A DNA stretch of 64,000 bases from Woodsholea maritima DSM 17123 (GCF_000382325.1 NZ_KB908060.1:116881-180880); one strand, 5' to 3'. Shown: positions 26,222 through 35,474, numbered from the stretch's first letter. Numbers and translations are program-made. Notes: a model not told the origin generated them from the sequence alone.

Positions 26222-26989
26222 TTGGCCGATATTTTTGATGAAGTCGAAGAACAGCTGCGTCATGAACGCTATATGGCTTATTTCAAACAATATGGCCCGT
26301 GGGTTTTAGGCGCGGTTACGGCCATCGTTCTGGGTGTGGCAGGGTTTGAAGCGTATAAGCACTTCAATAAGGTCGCGGCCGAGCGCGCTTCAGACCAGTA
26401 TCTGGGTGCGTTAGAAAACCTGGATGCCGGCGAAGACGAAGCCGCCTTGGCGGCCTTGCGTGACCTGGCGACCTCTGGGCCATCAGGATATGGCATTTTG
26501 GCGTTGATGCAAAATGCGGCCTATGCGCTGGAACAAGGCAATACGGCGCAAGCGGCGAGCCTTTATCGCGAGGCGGCCACGCGCAGCAATGATCCGATTA
26601 TTCGCGATATGGCCCGCTATAAAAGCGTTCTGGCTGAGTTTGAAACGCTTTCTTATGACGATGCGGTGATCCGTTTGCGTCCTTTGACCGAAGGCAATGC
26701 GACCTATGGCTTGTTGGCGCGTGAATTGATCGGTGCCGCCGCTATGAAGGCTGGGCGCTGGGATGAAGCGCGCGCGCAATACGACATCTTGGTGATCCAG
26801 CTGGACGCGCCGGGATTGAATCAACGCGCGCGCGAAGCCTTGGCGCTGATCAATCAAAACGCACCTTTGCCTGCCCCCACTCCCGCCCCTGTTGAGACGT
26901 CTCAACCTGCCAGCGTTGAGCCCGCCAGTGATACTACCCATGGCGAGCAAACCTCTGATCCTCTGACTACTTCCACTCAGGAGAATTAA
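26222..26989 (+). CDS. Membrane-anchored TPR protein (YfgM/TPR_21-like)
   Basis: A 255-residue protein. A short cytoplasmic N-terminus ('IFDEVEEQLRHERYMAYFK') leads into one membrane helix ('GPWVLGAVTAIVLGVAGFEA'), then periplasmic TPR-like repeats (residues about 50-215) and a Pro/Thr-rich tail. It corresponds to the TPR protein placed before bamB and der in many proteobacteria, the counterpart of YfgM, which associates with SecYEG and periplasmic chaperones. Start TTG 26222 with GGGGAG upstream; no better start was seen. It ends 2 nt before bamB. Confidence 0.82.
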   Translation: MADIFDEVEEQLRHERYMAYFKQYGPWVLGAVTAIVLGVAGFEAYKHFNKVAAERASDQYLGALENLDAGEDEAALAALRDLATSGPSGYGILALMQNAAYALEQGNTAQAASLYREAATRSNDPIIRDMARYKSVLAEFETLSYDDAVIRLRPLTEGNATYGLLARELIGAAAMKAGRWDEARAQYDILVIQLDAPGLNQRAREALALINQNAPLPAPTPAPVETSQPASVEPASDTTHGEQTSDPLTTSTQEN

Positions 26990-26991
26990 GC

Positions 26992-28362
26992 GTGGCCCAT
27001 CACATCAAACGCGGATCGGCCTTGCTGGCCATCCTCCTCGCCAGTGTGTCTCTAACCGCGTGTGGCGCGGGGGAGCGTTTGGGCCAGCTCAATCCCTTCC
27101 AGGGTGAAGAAACCGATGATCCGAATGCGCCTGCGGCCTCGCAGCGGATTTCAATTCTGGAATTGCAAGATCGTATCAGCGCCGCTGACGCGACCAATCA
27201 GCCGGTGATCTTGCCCACGGCCTATACCAATGATCGCTGGCCCATGGCGGATGGCTATCCCACCCATGCCTTGCAGCATACGCAGGCGAGCGGAAATCTC
27301 AGCCGTTTATGGCGTGTGGACGTTGGCACAGGCTCTTCGCGCGGTGAGCGTATGAACGCGCGTCCCGTCTTGTTGGACAATGTCATCTATACTCTGGATG
27401 CTGTAGGGCGTTTGTCGGCGCGCAATGCTGAGACGGGGGCGGAGCTTTGGGTGCATCGCTTTGAAGGTCCAAACGACAATGATCGTTATTCTTTCGGCGG
27501 TGCGATTGCGGCGGACAGTGGCCGGATCTTTGCCCATGCGGGATATAATTATTTCGTCGCGCTCGATGCCTCAACGGGTGAAGAATTGTGGCGTGCGCAG
27601 GCGATTACGCCTTTCCACACTGCGCCGACCGTTTTTAACGGCGTGGTCTATGTCGGTACGGATGATAATGAATTATTGGCGTTGGACGCCAATACCGGCG
27701 ATATAATGTGGAACCACCGCGGCATCGAAGAAACCGCGCGTCTGTTGACGACGCCAAGTCCGGCCGTCGCCGGTGAGGTTTTGGTTGTGCCTTATACCTC
27801 TGGCGAACTTTATGCCCTGCGGGCTCAGAACGGTACGCCCTTATGGTCGGATAGCTTGACCCGTGCGGGTGGTTTGACGCCCATGTCCTCGATCAATGAT
27901 ATCGCGGGCAGCCCGGTGATTATGGGCGATCAGGTTTATGCGATGAGCCATTCTGGCATTCTCGCCGCCTTTGATATCACCTCGGGTGAGCAGATCTGGA
28001 CACAACCTGCAGGCGGATTGAATGCCCCTTGGGTGGCCGGGGATTATCTCTTCCTGGTCACGACAGAAGCGCAAGTCGTCGCGTTTGAGCGTATGACCGG
28101 GGCAATTCGGTGGATTTCTCAACTTGACGTGTATGAAAAGCCCAATAAGCGCAAAGACCGCATCGCGTGGGCTGGGCCGATTTTGGCCGGTAACCGCTTG
28201 ATCCTGGCTGGGTCAAATGGGGATCTGGTGTTCGTAAACCCTACGGACGGAACTGTCATGGAGACTCGCGATTTGGGCGAGGCGGTGTATATCGCTCCGA
28301 TTGTCGCGAATGAGACTGTGTATGTTCTCACAGATGAGGCTCATCTGATCGCGCTGCGCTAG
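26992..28362 (+). CDS. bamB: Outer-membrane assembly lipoprotein BamB
   Basis: Beta-propeller lipoprotein of the BAM complex that helps insert outer-membrane proteins. It has 456 residues. The lipobox is LTAC (Cys24), followed by an extended linker and PQQ-like propeller blades with repeated 'DA.TGEELW' and 'NAETGAELW' motifs ('ALDASTGEELWRAQ', 'LALDANTGDIMWNH', 'AFDITSGEQIWTQ'). GTG 26992 with CAGGAGA upstream is the start. Context TPR-bamB-der is the standard proteobacterial order, and the three genes are probably one operon. Confidence 0.93.
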   Translation: MAHHIKRGSALLAILLASVSLTACGAGERLGQLNPFQGEETDDPNAPAASQRISILELQDRISAADATNQPVILPTAYTNDRWPMADGYPTHALQHTQASGNLSRLWRVDVGTGSSRGERMNARPVLLDNVIYTLDAVGRLSARNAETGAELWVHRFEGPNDNDRYSFGGAIAADSGRIFAHAGYNYFVALDASTGEELWRAQAITPFHTAPTVFNGVVYVGTDDNELLALDANTGDIMWNHRGIEETARLLTTPSPAVAGEVLVVPYTSGELYALRAQNGTPLWSDSLTRAGGLTPMSSINDIAGSPVIMGDQVYAMSHSGILAAFDITSGEQIWTQPAGGLNAPWVAGDYLFLVTTEAQVVAFERMTGAIRWISQLDVYEKPNKRKDRIAWAGPILAGNRLILAGSNGDLVFVNPTDGTVMETRDLGEAVYIAPIVANETVYVLTDEAHLIALR

Positions 28363-28379
28363 CGGAGCATGGATAGACC

Positions 28380-29804
28380 TTGACCTTACCGGTTGTTGCC
28401 GTGGTCGGCCGCCCCAATGTGGGAAAGTCGACCCTTTTTAATCGTTTAGCGGGAAAGCCGCTGGCCATTGTTGATGACCGTCCGGGGGTAACGCGCGACC
28501 GGCGCGAAGCGCGTGGGCGCATTGGCGATTTCGAGCTTAAGCTGATTGATACTGCGGGCTATGAAGATAGCGATCACGGTATTGAAGTGCGCATGCGCGC
28601 CCAGACCGAGGCCGCCATTGCCGAGGCGGATTTGTGCCTGTTCATGATCGATGGGCGCGAAGGCGTGACCGCGATGGATGAGCTGGTCGGTGAGGTGCTA
28701 CGCCGCGCCAGCACCCCGGTTCTGTTGCTGGTCAATAAGTGTGAAGGCAAAAAAGGCGAATCTGGCTTCCTTGAAGCCTATAGCCTGGGCCTGGGGGAGC
28801 CGATCGCGGTATCTGCCGCCCATGGCGAAGGTATGAGCGAGCTTTATTCAGCCGCTTTTGACTATCTTGAAGGCTTTGGCAAAGATCCGGTGTCGCTGGA
28901 CGAAGACCTTGATGTCATTGAGAGCGAAACCGATGAGGATTTCGATCCCGACGCCGAGGATGAGGGGATCGCGGATGAGGATAAACCCCCGCTTCGCATT
29001 GCGGTCGCAGGCCGGCCCAATGTCGGGAAGTCCACGCTGATCAATTCCCTTATTGGCCAAGAACGTCTGATCACCGGGCCTGAAGCCGGGTTGACGCGCG
29101 ATGCCATTGCTGTGCCGTGGGAATGGGATGGCCATAAGGTGCGTTTGCACGATACGGCTGGTCTTCGTAAGCGCGGTCGGGTCGATGACCGCCTGGAGCG
29201 GATGAGCGCGGCCGATACCCTGCGCGCGGTGAAATTCGCCGAGATTGTCTTGTTGCTGGTGGATGCCGAGCGGCCGTTCGAGAAGCAGGATCTCACCATT
29301 GCCGACAAGGTGGTGGAGGAGGGGCGCGGCCTGGTGGTTCTGATTTCCAAATGGGATTTAGTTCAGGATAAGCCAGCGACCTTGCGCTATTTACGCGAAG
29401 AATTCGATCGTTTGCTGCCACAAATCAAGGGCGCGCCTTTGCTGCCGATCTCCGCAAAATCCGGCATTGGCCTGAATAAAATTATGCCTGCGGTTATGGC
29501 GCTGCATCGCAACTGGGCCGCCAAGGTCAAGACCCGCGATGTGAATGATTGGCTACACGAAATGATTGCGCGCCACCCGCCTCCGGCTGTGGATGGGCGC
29601 CGCGTCAAGCCGCGCTATATGGCACAAACCAAGGGCCGTCCGCCGACCTTTGTCTTGATGTGTTCGCGTGCGTCATACCTGCCGGATAGCTATAAGCGCT
29701 ATTTGATCAATGGTTTGCGTGAAGCCTTCGAGCTTCCCGGAGTGCCGATCCGCTTGATAGTGAAGGGCGGTGAAAACCCCTATGCGCCAAAGAAAAAGCG
29801 CTAA
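28380..29804 (+). CDS. der: Ribosome-assembly GTPase Der (EngA)
   Basis: Double-domain GTPase for 50S subunit maturation. The first G domain has GRPNVGKSTLF near residue 10 and 'DTAGYED'. The second has GRPNVGKSTLI near residue 212 and 'DTAGLRKRGRV'. A C-terminal KH-like domain ends in a basic tail ('NPYAPKKKR'). The two G domains are joined by a strongly acidic linker ('ESETDEDFDPDAEDEG'), as in other Der proteins. Start TTG 28380; no in-frame ATG is close. An intrinsic terminator follows at 29817. Confidence 0.96.
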   Translation: MTLPVVAVVGRPNVGKSTLFNRLAGKPLAIVDDRPGVTRDRREARGRIGDFELKLIDTAGYEDSDHGIEVRMRAQTEAAIAEADLCLFMIDGREGVTAMDELVGEVLRRASTPVLLLVNKCEGKKGESGFLEAYSLGLGEPIAVSAAHGEGMSELYSAAFDYLEGFGKDPVSLDEDLDVIESETDEDFDPDAEDEGIADEDKPPLRIAVAGRPNVGKSTLINSLIGQERLITGPEAGLTRDAIAVPWEWDGHKVRLHDTAGLRKRGRVDDRLERMSAADTLRAVKFAEIVLLLVDAERPFEKQDLTIADKVVEEGRGLVVLISKWDLVQDKPATLRYLREEFDRLLPQIKGAPLLPISAKSGIGLNKIMPAVMALHRNWAAKVKTRDVNDWLHEMIARHPPPAVDGRRVKPRYMAQTKGRPPTFVLMCSRASYLPDSYKRYLINGLREAFELPGVPIRLIVKGGENPYAPKKKR

Positions 29805-29816
29805 TCAAAACCTTCT

Positions 29817-29846
29817 AAAACCCCGGCATGTCCGGGGTTTTATTTT
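29817..29846. terminator. Intrinsic terminator after der
   Basis: AAAACCCCGG, loop CATGT and CCGGGGTTTT form a perfect 10-bp stem followed by ATTTTA. Confidence 0.9.
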
Positions 29847-29932
29847 AGCTATGCCTATAGTGAGTTGATTTTCTTCCCGGAAGGTAATTTGTTCATTGCG
29901 CTCGCATTTTGGTTGATTATACGAGGCTTTCT

Positions 29933-29961
29933 CCTTTAGCCTGTAGGGGTCATAAACCTAT
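29933..29961 (+). promoter_or_regulatory. Upstream element shared with the S9 peptidase gene
   Basis: CCTTT-A-GCCT is followed by TCATAAACCTAT (29950-29961). The same arrangement, including the exact 12-mer, occurs 16.7 kb away at 46671-46695, in front of another secreted-protein gene. A promoter or regulator site is inferred. Confidence 0.45.
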
Positions 29962-29985
29962 ACAATAATCAAAGGGGAGTGCGTT

Positions 29986-30294
29986 ATGTCTAAGATTGTA
30001 AACCGTTTTTCAGGTCTGGTGACCGGTACTGCTTTATGCTTGGGATTGATGATGAGCGTTAGCGCGCCAAGCCAAGCCGATTGGCAGGATGAATGGTGTG
30101 ATAGCTGGTTCTGGTGTGCGCAAGCCCAGATTTTCCCAGATGGGACGTGGTGCAGCCCTCGTCCACCGGCCTTTTGTCAGGGTGGGCTAACCGATGAAGG
30201 CCTAGATACAGAACGCCTTAACGCTATTTTAGAAAAGGTGCGGGCTGAGGACGCTCCCCTTGCAACGCCTATTGTGGATGTTATTGAGGCGTAA
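29986..30294 (+). CDS. Small secreted Cys/Trp-rich protein of unknown function
   Basis: A 102-residue protein not recognised. A signal peptide is evident ('GTALCLGLMMSVSAPSQA'). The mature part begins 'DWQDEWCDSWFWCAQAQ', rich in Trp, and has four Cys within about 30 residues (in 'EWC', 'FWC', 'TWC', 'AFC'), suggesting two periplasmic disulfides. The C-terminal half is an acidic helix ('LDTERLNAILEKVRAED'). A strong AGGGGAG site precedes ATG 29986. Terminators flank the gene on both sides, so it is a single-gene unit. Its promoter region shares an element with the S9 peptidase gene. Confidence 0.75.
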   Translation: MSKIVNRFSGLVTGTALCLGLMMSVSAPSQADWQDEWCDSWFWCAQAQIFPDGTWCSPRPPAFCQGGLTDEGLDTERLNAILEKVRAEDAPLATPIVDVIEA

Positions 30295-30331
30295 GTCTTA
30301 TAAATTTTGGTTCCCCCGATCAACAGCCAGC

Positions 30332-30367
30332 AAAAAGCCTCGTCAGAGCGATCTGGCGAGGCTTTTT
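30332..30367. terminator. Strong bidirectional terminator
   Basis: AAAAAGCCTCGTCAGA (30332-30347) and TCTGGCGAGGCTTTTT (30352-30367) form a 16-bp stem with one wobble and a GCGA loop. It lies between the small secreted gene and the convergent end of the purF-SDR unit. Confidence 0.92.
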
Positions 30368-30389
30368 GAACGTCAAATGCATGAGTGGA

Positions 30390-31106
30390 TTAGGCCTGCG
30401 CCTCAACAATCACACCATGGCGAGTTTCTTCAGCGCGGGCCAGTTCCACGAAGGCCCCAACAATGTCATCAGGATGGGGCAGGGTCATGGGATCTTCACC
30501 GGGTGCAGCTTTCGCGCGCATGGCGGTGCGGGTTCGACCGGGATCGAGCAGATTGACGCGGACCGAGGTTTCGTCCAGCTCTTTGGCCCAGCTTTGCACC
30601 AGAGCATCAAGCGCGGCTTTAGAGGCTGAATAGCTGGCCCAATAGGCGCGCCGGGTTTGCGCGGCGGCTGAGGTGGTGAAGATGGCGCGGCCTGCGTCAG
30701 AGGCACGCAGAAGGCCTTCAAAGGCTTTGATGAAGCGTGCGGGTGCGATCACATTGACGGCCAGCACTTCGTTCCAGGTTTTGGCGGTGATCTGGTGGGC
30801 AGGTTGTAACACGCCTAAAGCCCCAGCATTACAGACCAGAATGTCCAGCTTACCCCAGCGCGCCGTGATGGCTTCGGCCAGCTTCTCGATACCGTCCGGG
30901 CTGGTGATGTCCATCGGCACTAGGGTGCAGCTGCCCCCGGCTGAGGTGATGGCATCGTCCAGCTCTTCCAGGCCGCCTTGGGTGCGGGCGGTGGCAATGA
31001 TGTGCGCGCCTTGGGCGGCAAGGGCCTTGGCGGCGGCATAGCCGATCCCGCGCGATGCCCCGGTGACCAGCGCAACGCGGCCGTCTAACAGTTTGTGTTC
31101 GCTCAT
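30390..31106 (-). CDS. Short-chain dehydrogenase/reductase
   Basis: A 238-residue classical SDR. The NAD(P)-binding TGASRGIG is near residue 16, followed by 'LVCNAGALG', a catalytic Ser in 'TTSAAAQ' and the YSASK catalytic pair. Substrate is not predictable; the pattern fits small cytoplasmic 3-ketoacyl-ACP-reductase-like enzymes. The ATG overlaps the purF stop by 4 nt, so it is translationally coupled as the last gene of the dnaB-to-purF block. In other alphaproteobacteria an SDR also follows purF. Confidence 0.9.
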   Translation of the reverse strand: MSEHKLLDGRVALVTGASRGIGYAAAKALAAQGAHIIATARTQGGLEELDDAITSAGGSCTLVPMDITSPDGIEKLAEAITARWGKLDILVCNAGALGVLQPAHQITAKTWNEVLAVNVIAPARFIKAFEGLLRASDAGRAIFTTSAAAQTRRAYWASYSASKAALDALVQSWAKELDETSVRVNLLDPGRTRTAMRAKAAPGEDPMTLPHPDDIVGAFVELARAEETRHGVIVEAQA

Positions 31107-32569
31107 GCTTCAACCAGGAAGGATAATTGTTGATCTTTGGACGATTGCGATCGGGTCATATCGACCAAGCGGGTCGGATAATCGCCGGTGAAATAGTGAT
31201 CGGCCAGTTGAGGGGTTTCATTATTGCGCGCTTCATAGCAGACCGCCCAGTAAAGCCCCTCAACGGAAAGAAAGCCCAAACTGTCCGCGCCCAAATGCTG
31301 GCGCATGGTTTCGGTATCATGGCTGGAGGCCATCAGCTCTTCACGCAGCGGCATGTCGATGCCGTAGAAGTCTGGGAATTTGATCGGTGGGCAGGCCGAG
31401 CGGAAGTGCACTTCCTTGGCCCCGGCATCACGCACCATCTGGACAATCTTACGCGAGGTTGTGCCGCGCACGATGGAATCGTCGATCAGTAAGACCCGCT
31501 TACCGGCCAGAACTGAGGTATTGGCGGCATGCTTGCGGCGCACACCCAGATCGCGGCGCGCTTGAGTGGGCTGAATGAAAGTCCGCCCAACAAAGTGACT
31601 GCGGATAATCCCCAGATCAAAGGGCTTGCCAATTTCTTCGGCAAAACCCAACGCGGATGTCATACCGCTATCAGGAACCGGCACCACGACATCAATGTCG
31701 GCGGGGCATTCTTGCGCCAGGCGACGGCCCATCCGCTTACGGGTTTCATAAACGCTACGCCCATTCATATAGCTGTCAGGGCGGGCGAAATAGATATATT
31801 CGAAGGCGCAGGGACGTGCAGGCTGTTCCGGCGCAAAGCGGCGCGCATCGACGCCTTCATCGGTGATGAAAATCACCTCACCAGGGGTGACATCGCGCAG
31901 ATAGCGCGCGCCAATCACATCCAGCGCACAGGTCTCAGACGCGAAGACAACGCCGCCATCCAGCTCCCCCATCACCAGGGGGCGAATGCCCAGAGGATCG
32001 CGTGCGGCCATCATGATCTCATTGCTCATCGCGACGATGGCATAGCCGCCTTCGATCTGTTGCAGGGCATCAATGAAGCGCTCTTGTGGGGTGGCTTTCT
32101 CAGATTTGGCGGTGAACTGGATGATCAGTTCTGAATCTGAGGTCGATTGGAAAATCGTACCTTGGCTGACCAAGTGTTCGCGCAAGGTCCGCGCATTGGT
32201 CAGATTACCATTGTGGGCAATCGCCAAACCGCCGCCGCGCACATCGGCATAAAGCGGTTGAACATTGCGCAGGGTCGGCGCGCCGGAGGTCGAATAGCGC
32301 GTATGCCCAATCGCCATGGAGCCCGAGAGCCGGTCGAGAACGGCTTGTTCGGTGAAACGCTCCATCACCAGACCTTGATGGCGTTCGCTGTGGAACAGGC
32401 CATTGTCATAGCTGGTGATCCCGCACGCTTCCTGACCGCGGTGCTGGAGGGCGTGAATACCAAGCGCTACGAGGACACTGGCATGGTCTACACCGCGCGC
32501 GGCAAAGATCCCACATTCTTCGTGGATCAAATCGAGCTCGGTATCATAAGCAAGAATTGGAAAGGTCAT
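31103..32569 (-). CDS. purF: Amidophosphoribosyltransferase
   Basis: First enzyme of de novo purine synthesis: PRPP plus glutamine gives phosphoribosylamine. It has 488 residues. A short propeptide precedes the catalytic Cys19 in 'HEECGIFAARG', then come the Ntn-hydrolase amidotransferase domain ('HALQHRGQEACGI', 'AIGHTRYSTSG') and the phosphoribosyltransferase domain with the PRPP loop 'VLLIDDSIVRGTTSRKIVQ'. The start overlaps the cvpA stop and the stop overlaps the SDR start, both ATGA. cvpA-purF adjacency is widely conserved. Confidence 0.97.
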   Translation of the reverse strand: MTFPILAYDTELDLIHEECGIFAARGVDHASVLVALGIHALQHRGQEACGITSYDNGLFHSERHQGLVMERFTEQAVLDRLSGSMAIGHTRYSTSGAPTLRNVQPLYADVRGGGLAIAHNGNLTNARTLREHLVSQGTIFQSTSDSELIIQFTAKSEKATPQERFIDALQQIEGGYAIVAMSNEIMMAARDPLGIRPLVMGELDGGVVFASETCALDVIGARYLRDVTPGEVIFITDEGVDARRFAPEQPARPCAFEYIYFARPDSYMNGRSVYETRKRMGRRLAQECPADIDVVVPVPDSGMTSALGFAEEIGKPFDLGIIRSHFVGRTFIQPTQARRDLGVRRKHAANTSVLAGKRVLLIDDSIVRGTTSRKIVQMVRDAGAKEVHFRSACPPIKFPDFYGIDMPLREELMASSHDTETMRQHLGADSLGFLSVEGLYWAVCYEARNNETPQLADHYFTGDYPTRLVDMTRSQSSKDQQLSFLVEA

Positions 32570-33204
32570 CCGTCATCGTCCTGTGATCTGGACTGGATAA
32601 GGCTGCCAATTGGATCAGGGTCAAGGGGGGTATCTGTATTTTCTGTATCCTGATCATGTGTCGGCTGGGGGTGAGGGGGTGTCTGCGGGGCAGTTTCTGC
32701 ATGGCTTTGCGCCGCCCAGGATCCTGAAGGCGCTAAAGATTGCAAGAGGTTAGAGGTTGCTTCCACCAGAGGGTAGATCCGCGCCGTGCGCAGCCATGTC
32801 GGGGGTCCCGCAAGGGTGGTATTCTTAAAGACAAGCACAACAAGTCCTAAAAGAATAAGTCCGCGGATCACCCCAAAAACGAAGCCCAGTGTCCGGTCAA
32901 CCACATTGACATCTTCGCCCTGTTTGACATCGCGCGAGAGCGAGGAGGTCACAAAGCTGACCGCGAGATAAACCAGCACAAAGGTCGAGGCCATCGCGAT
33001 GATATTGGCCAGCAGATAGGAGGAGGTGAGCTCTAGGATCAGGCCAGCAAAAACCGGGCGGGTCCACAGGGCGGCGAGGGCAGCAGCGATGAAGGCGGTG
33101 ACGGTCAGGGCTTCGCGGACAAAGCCGCGCGTTAAGGCCATCACGCCGGAGATAAAGATCACGGCAAGCGCGATAATATCAAAGCCACTAAACCCGCTTT
33201 CCAT
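32566..33204 (-). CDS. cvpA: CvpA family membrane protein
   Basis: A 212-residue inner-membrane protein with about four helices ('FDIIALAVIFISGVMALTRG', 'LTVTAFIAAALAALW', 'IIAMASTFVLVYLAVSF', 'VFGVIRGLILLGLVVLVF') and a long hydrophilic Pro/Asp/Thr-rich C-terminal tail. The family is named for colicin V production; its molecular function is uncertain. The frame opens at 33219, but ATG 33204 has AAAGGA upstream and starts directly before the first helix. Coupled to purF by a 4-nt overlap. Confidence 0.9.
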   Translation of the reverse strand: MESGFSGFDIIALAVIFISGVMALTRGFVREALTVTAFIAAALAALWTRPVFAGLILELTSSYLLANIIAMASTFVLVYLAVSFVTSSLSRDVKQGEDVNVVDRTLGFVFGVIRGLILLGLVVLVFKNTTLAGPPTWLRTARIYPLVEATSNLLQSLAPSGSWAAQSHAETAPQTPPHPQPTHDQDTENTDTPLDPDPIGSLIQSRSQDDDG

Positions 33205-33239
33205 GGCCGATCCTTTCACCCCGTTAAACGCTTAACCCC

Positions 33240-34625
33240 TCAAGCGTCATCGTCTCGCGATTGGCCCCGATCAAGCTGTTCGACCAGAGCGCGTATGGTG
33301 TCTATACCATAAATTCGCAGCGTGTCCTGCTCGATCCCAGCAGGCGCAAAGGCTTGCGTGAAGCCCAGCTTAGCTGATTCTTTCAGGCGAAGCTCGGTTC
33401 GCCCTACGGGTCGAACATCGCCTGAAAGACTTAATTCACCAAAAACCACGCTGTCACGTGGTAAGGGCGAATCAAAGAGCGAGGAGACGAGCGCCGCCGC
33501 AACGGCAAGATCGGCGGCCGGTTCGTTGATTTTAAAACCGCCTGCGACATTAAGATACACATCGCGCCCGCCAAAATTGAGCCCGCAGCGCGCCTCTAAT
33601 ACCGCCAGCACCATGGCGAGGCGGCCTGAATCCCAGCCTACGACCGCGCGGCGCGGCGTGCCGAATGCGGCAGGGGCGACCAGGGCCTGGATCTCAGTCA
33701 GGACCGGGCGCGTGCCCTCCATGCCGGCAAAGACGGCTGCGCCTGAGGCATCGCCGCCGCGACCATCCAGGAAGAGGGCGGAGGGGTTTTCCACCTCACG
33801 CAGGCCCAGATCGCTCATCTCAAATACGCCAATTTCATCGGTCGGTCCGAAGCGGTTCTTTACCGCGCGCAAGATGCGAAATTGATGACCGCGCTCGCCC
33901 TCGAAATACAAAACGCCATCGACCATATGCTCAACCACACGCGGGCCTGCGATCTGACCATCCTTGGTGACATGGCCAACGAGAATGATGGCGGTGTTCC
34001 GCTTTTTGGCAAAGCGCACCAGCTCCTGCGCACAGGCGCGTACCTGGGCCACAGTGCCGGGTGCGGCGGCCAGTTGGTCACTCCACAGGGTTTGCACCGA
34101 ATCGATAATGGCGATGTCGGGTTGTTCGGCTTTTAGGCCATCGAGAATGGTCGAGAGGGCCGTTTCACTGGCCAGGGCCACAGGCGCATCGGCCAGGCCT
34201 AAGCGCTTGGCGCGCCGACGCACCTGATCATTGGCTTCCTCGCCCGAGACATAGACCGCCTTGGCCCCATTTTGCGCTAACTTGGCCACGACTTGCAAAA
34301 GAAGTGTCGATTTGCCGATCCCCGGATCGCCGCCCACCAACAGCGCTGAGCCCGGTACAATTCCGCCGCCGCACACCCGGTCCAGCTCGCTGATCCCGGT
34401 TTGATAGCGTGGCGGGTCTTCGGTCTGAGAGCCCAGATCGACCCAATTCATTTTCGATCGCCGCGCGCTGGCGGGCTTGGCTTTACTGGCGCTGGTGCCC
34501 AAGGGGGCAGACGGCGTTTCTTCCTGCAGCGTGTTCCATGATCCGCACGCATCACAGCGCCCGGCCCATTTTGCCTGAACCCCGCCGCACGATTGGCAGA
34601 CATAGATGCTTTCCACGCGCGCCAT
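33240..34625 (-). CDS. radA: DNA repair protein RadA (Sms)
   Basis: A RecA-like helicase involved in branch migration during recombination and repair. It has 461 residues. The N-terminal C4 zinc finger is 'CQSCGGVQAKWAGRCDACG'. Walker A is GGDPGIGKSTLL, the RadA-specific KNRFG motif lies in 'RAVKNRFGPTDEIG', and the C-terminal Lon-like domain includes 'DLAVAAALVSSLFDSPLPRD'. It sits in the conserved block mlaF-radA-cvpA-purF; the upstream gap of 81 nt shows no clear terminator. Confidence 0.96.
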   Translation of the reverse strand: MARVESIYVCQSCGGVQAKWAGRCDACGSWNTLQEETPSAPLGTSASKAKPASARRSKMNWVDLGSQTEDPPRYQTGISELDRVCGGGIVPGSALLVGGDPGIGKSTLLLQVVAKLAQNGAKAVYVSGEEANDQVRRRAKRLGLADAPVALASETALSTILDGLKAEQPDIAIIDSVQTLWSDQLAAAPGTVAQVRACAQELVRFAKKRNTAIILVGHVTKDGQIAGPRVVEHMVDGVLYFEGERGHQFRILRAVKNRFGPTDEIGVFEMSDLGLREVENPSALFLDGRGGDASGAAVFAGMEGTRPVLTEIQALVAPAAFGTPRRAVVGWDSGRLAMVLAVLEARCGLNFGGRDVYLNVAGGFKINEPAADLAVAAALVSSLFDSPLPRDSVVFGELSLSGDVRPVGRTELRLKESAKLGFTQAFAPAGIEQDTLRIYGIDTIRALVEQLDRGQSRDDDA

Positions 34626-34706
34626 GCAAATGCCTTTCTTAGAGTTGAGAGCGCCTTATAGCGCAATCACCGCGATTCGAGAGGGCCGCGCCGCGCCCGT
34701 CTCAGC

Positions 34707-35465
34707 TTAGCCGTGCTGACCGGCGGTGATGAAGGCGCGAACCCGTTCGTTCTCACACGCATCAATCGTAGACAGCTCACCCTGCCAGCGGATCTCGCCC
34801 TGATCAATCATCGCCACATCATCGGCGATCACCCGCATGGAGGCCATGTCATGGGTGATGGAAACCGCTGTCGCGCCCAGCTCGCTGACTTGCTGGCGAA
34901 TAAGATGATTGATGACATCGGCCGTGATGGGATCTAGGCCGGTGGTGGGCTCATCAAAGAACAAGATTTTCGGCTTCGAGACGATCGCGCGCGCCAGGGC
35001 TGCGCGCTTCAACATGCCGCCAGAAAGCTCATTGGGGAATTTCTCCCCGGCATCTGCGCCCAGTTCAACCTGGCCCAAAGCCGCGATGGCGCGCGCTTTG
35101 GCGTCGCTGCGTTTCACCTTATCGTGTTGGATGAGGCGAAAGGCGACATTTTCCCAGACGGGAAGGGAATCGAACAAAGCTCCGGATTGAAACAGCATGC
35201 CGATTTGGGCGATGCCGGGATCATCATGACGCCCGGCTTTGACGGCTTTGCCATCTATCTCCACACGGCCCTTGTCGGGTGCCAGAAGGCCGAGTGCGCA
35301 TTTTAACAACACCGATTTACCGGTGCCGGAGCCGCCGATGACGACGAGGGAACGGCCCTCTTTAGCCTCTAAATTGAGGCCGTTAAGGACGGTTTTGTCG
35401 CCAAAGCGTTTGCAGACATTGGACCAGCGGATTTTTGTGGCGGGTGAATTTGGGGCTTGGCTCAT
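34707..35465 (-). CDS. mlaF: ABC transporter ATP-binding protein MlaF
   Basis: ATPase of the Mla phospholipid-transport system that maintains outer-membrane lipid asymmetry. It has 252 residues with Walker A GGSGTGKSVLLK, the signature LSGGMLKRAALARA and Walker B 'KILFFDEPTTGLDP', all typical of MlaF. It lies 9 nt downstream of the permease gene mlaE. No mlaD-type MCE protein gene follows in this window, so the substrate-binding part must be encoded elsewhere. Confidence 0.92.
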   Translation of the reverse strand: MSQAPNSPATKIRWSNVCKRFGDKTVLNGLNLEAKEGRSLVVIGGSGTGKSVLLKCALGLLAPDKGRVEIDGKAVKAGRHDDPGIAQIGMLFQSGALFDSLPVWENVAFRLIQHDKVKRSDAKARAIAALGQVELGADAGEKFPNELSGGMLKRAALARAIVSKPKILFFDEPTTGLDPITADVINHLIRQQVSELGATAVSITHDMASMRVIADDVAMIDQGEIRWQGELSTIDACENERVRAFITAGQHG

Positions 35466-35474
35466 CTTATCCCC

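Noticed and set aside
31529-32134. 201-codon plus-strand frame opposite purF
   Set aside because: Antisense to a strongly supported gene, with no start signal or recognisable domain.
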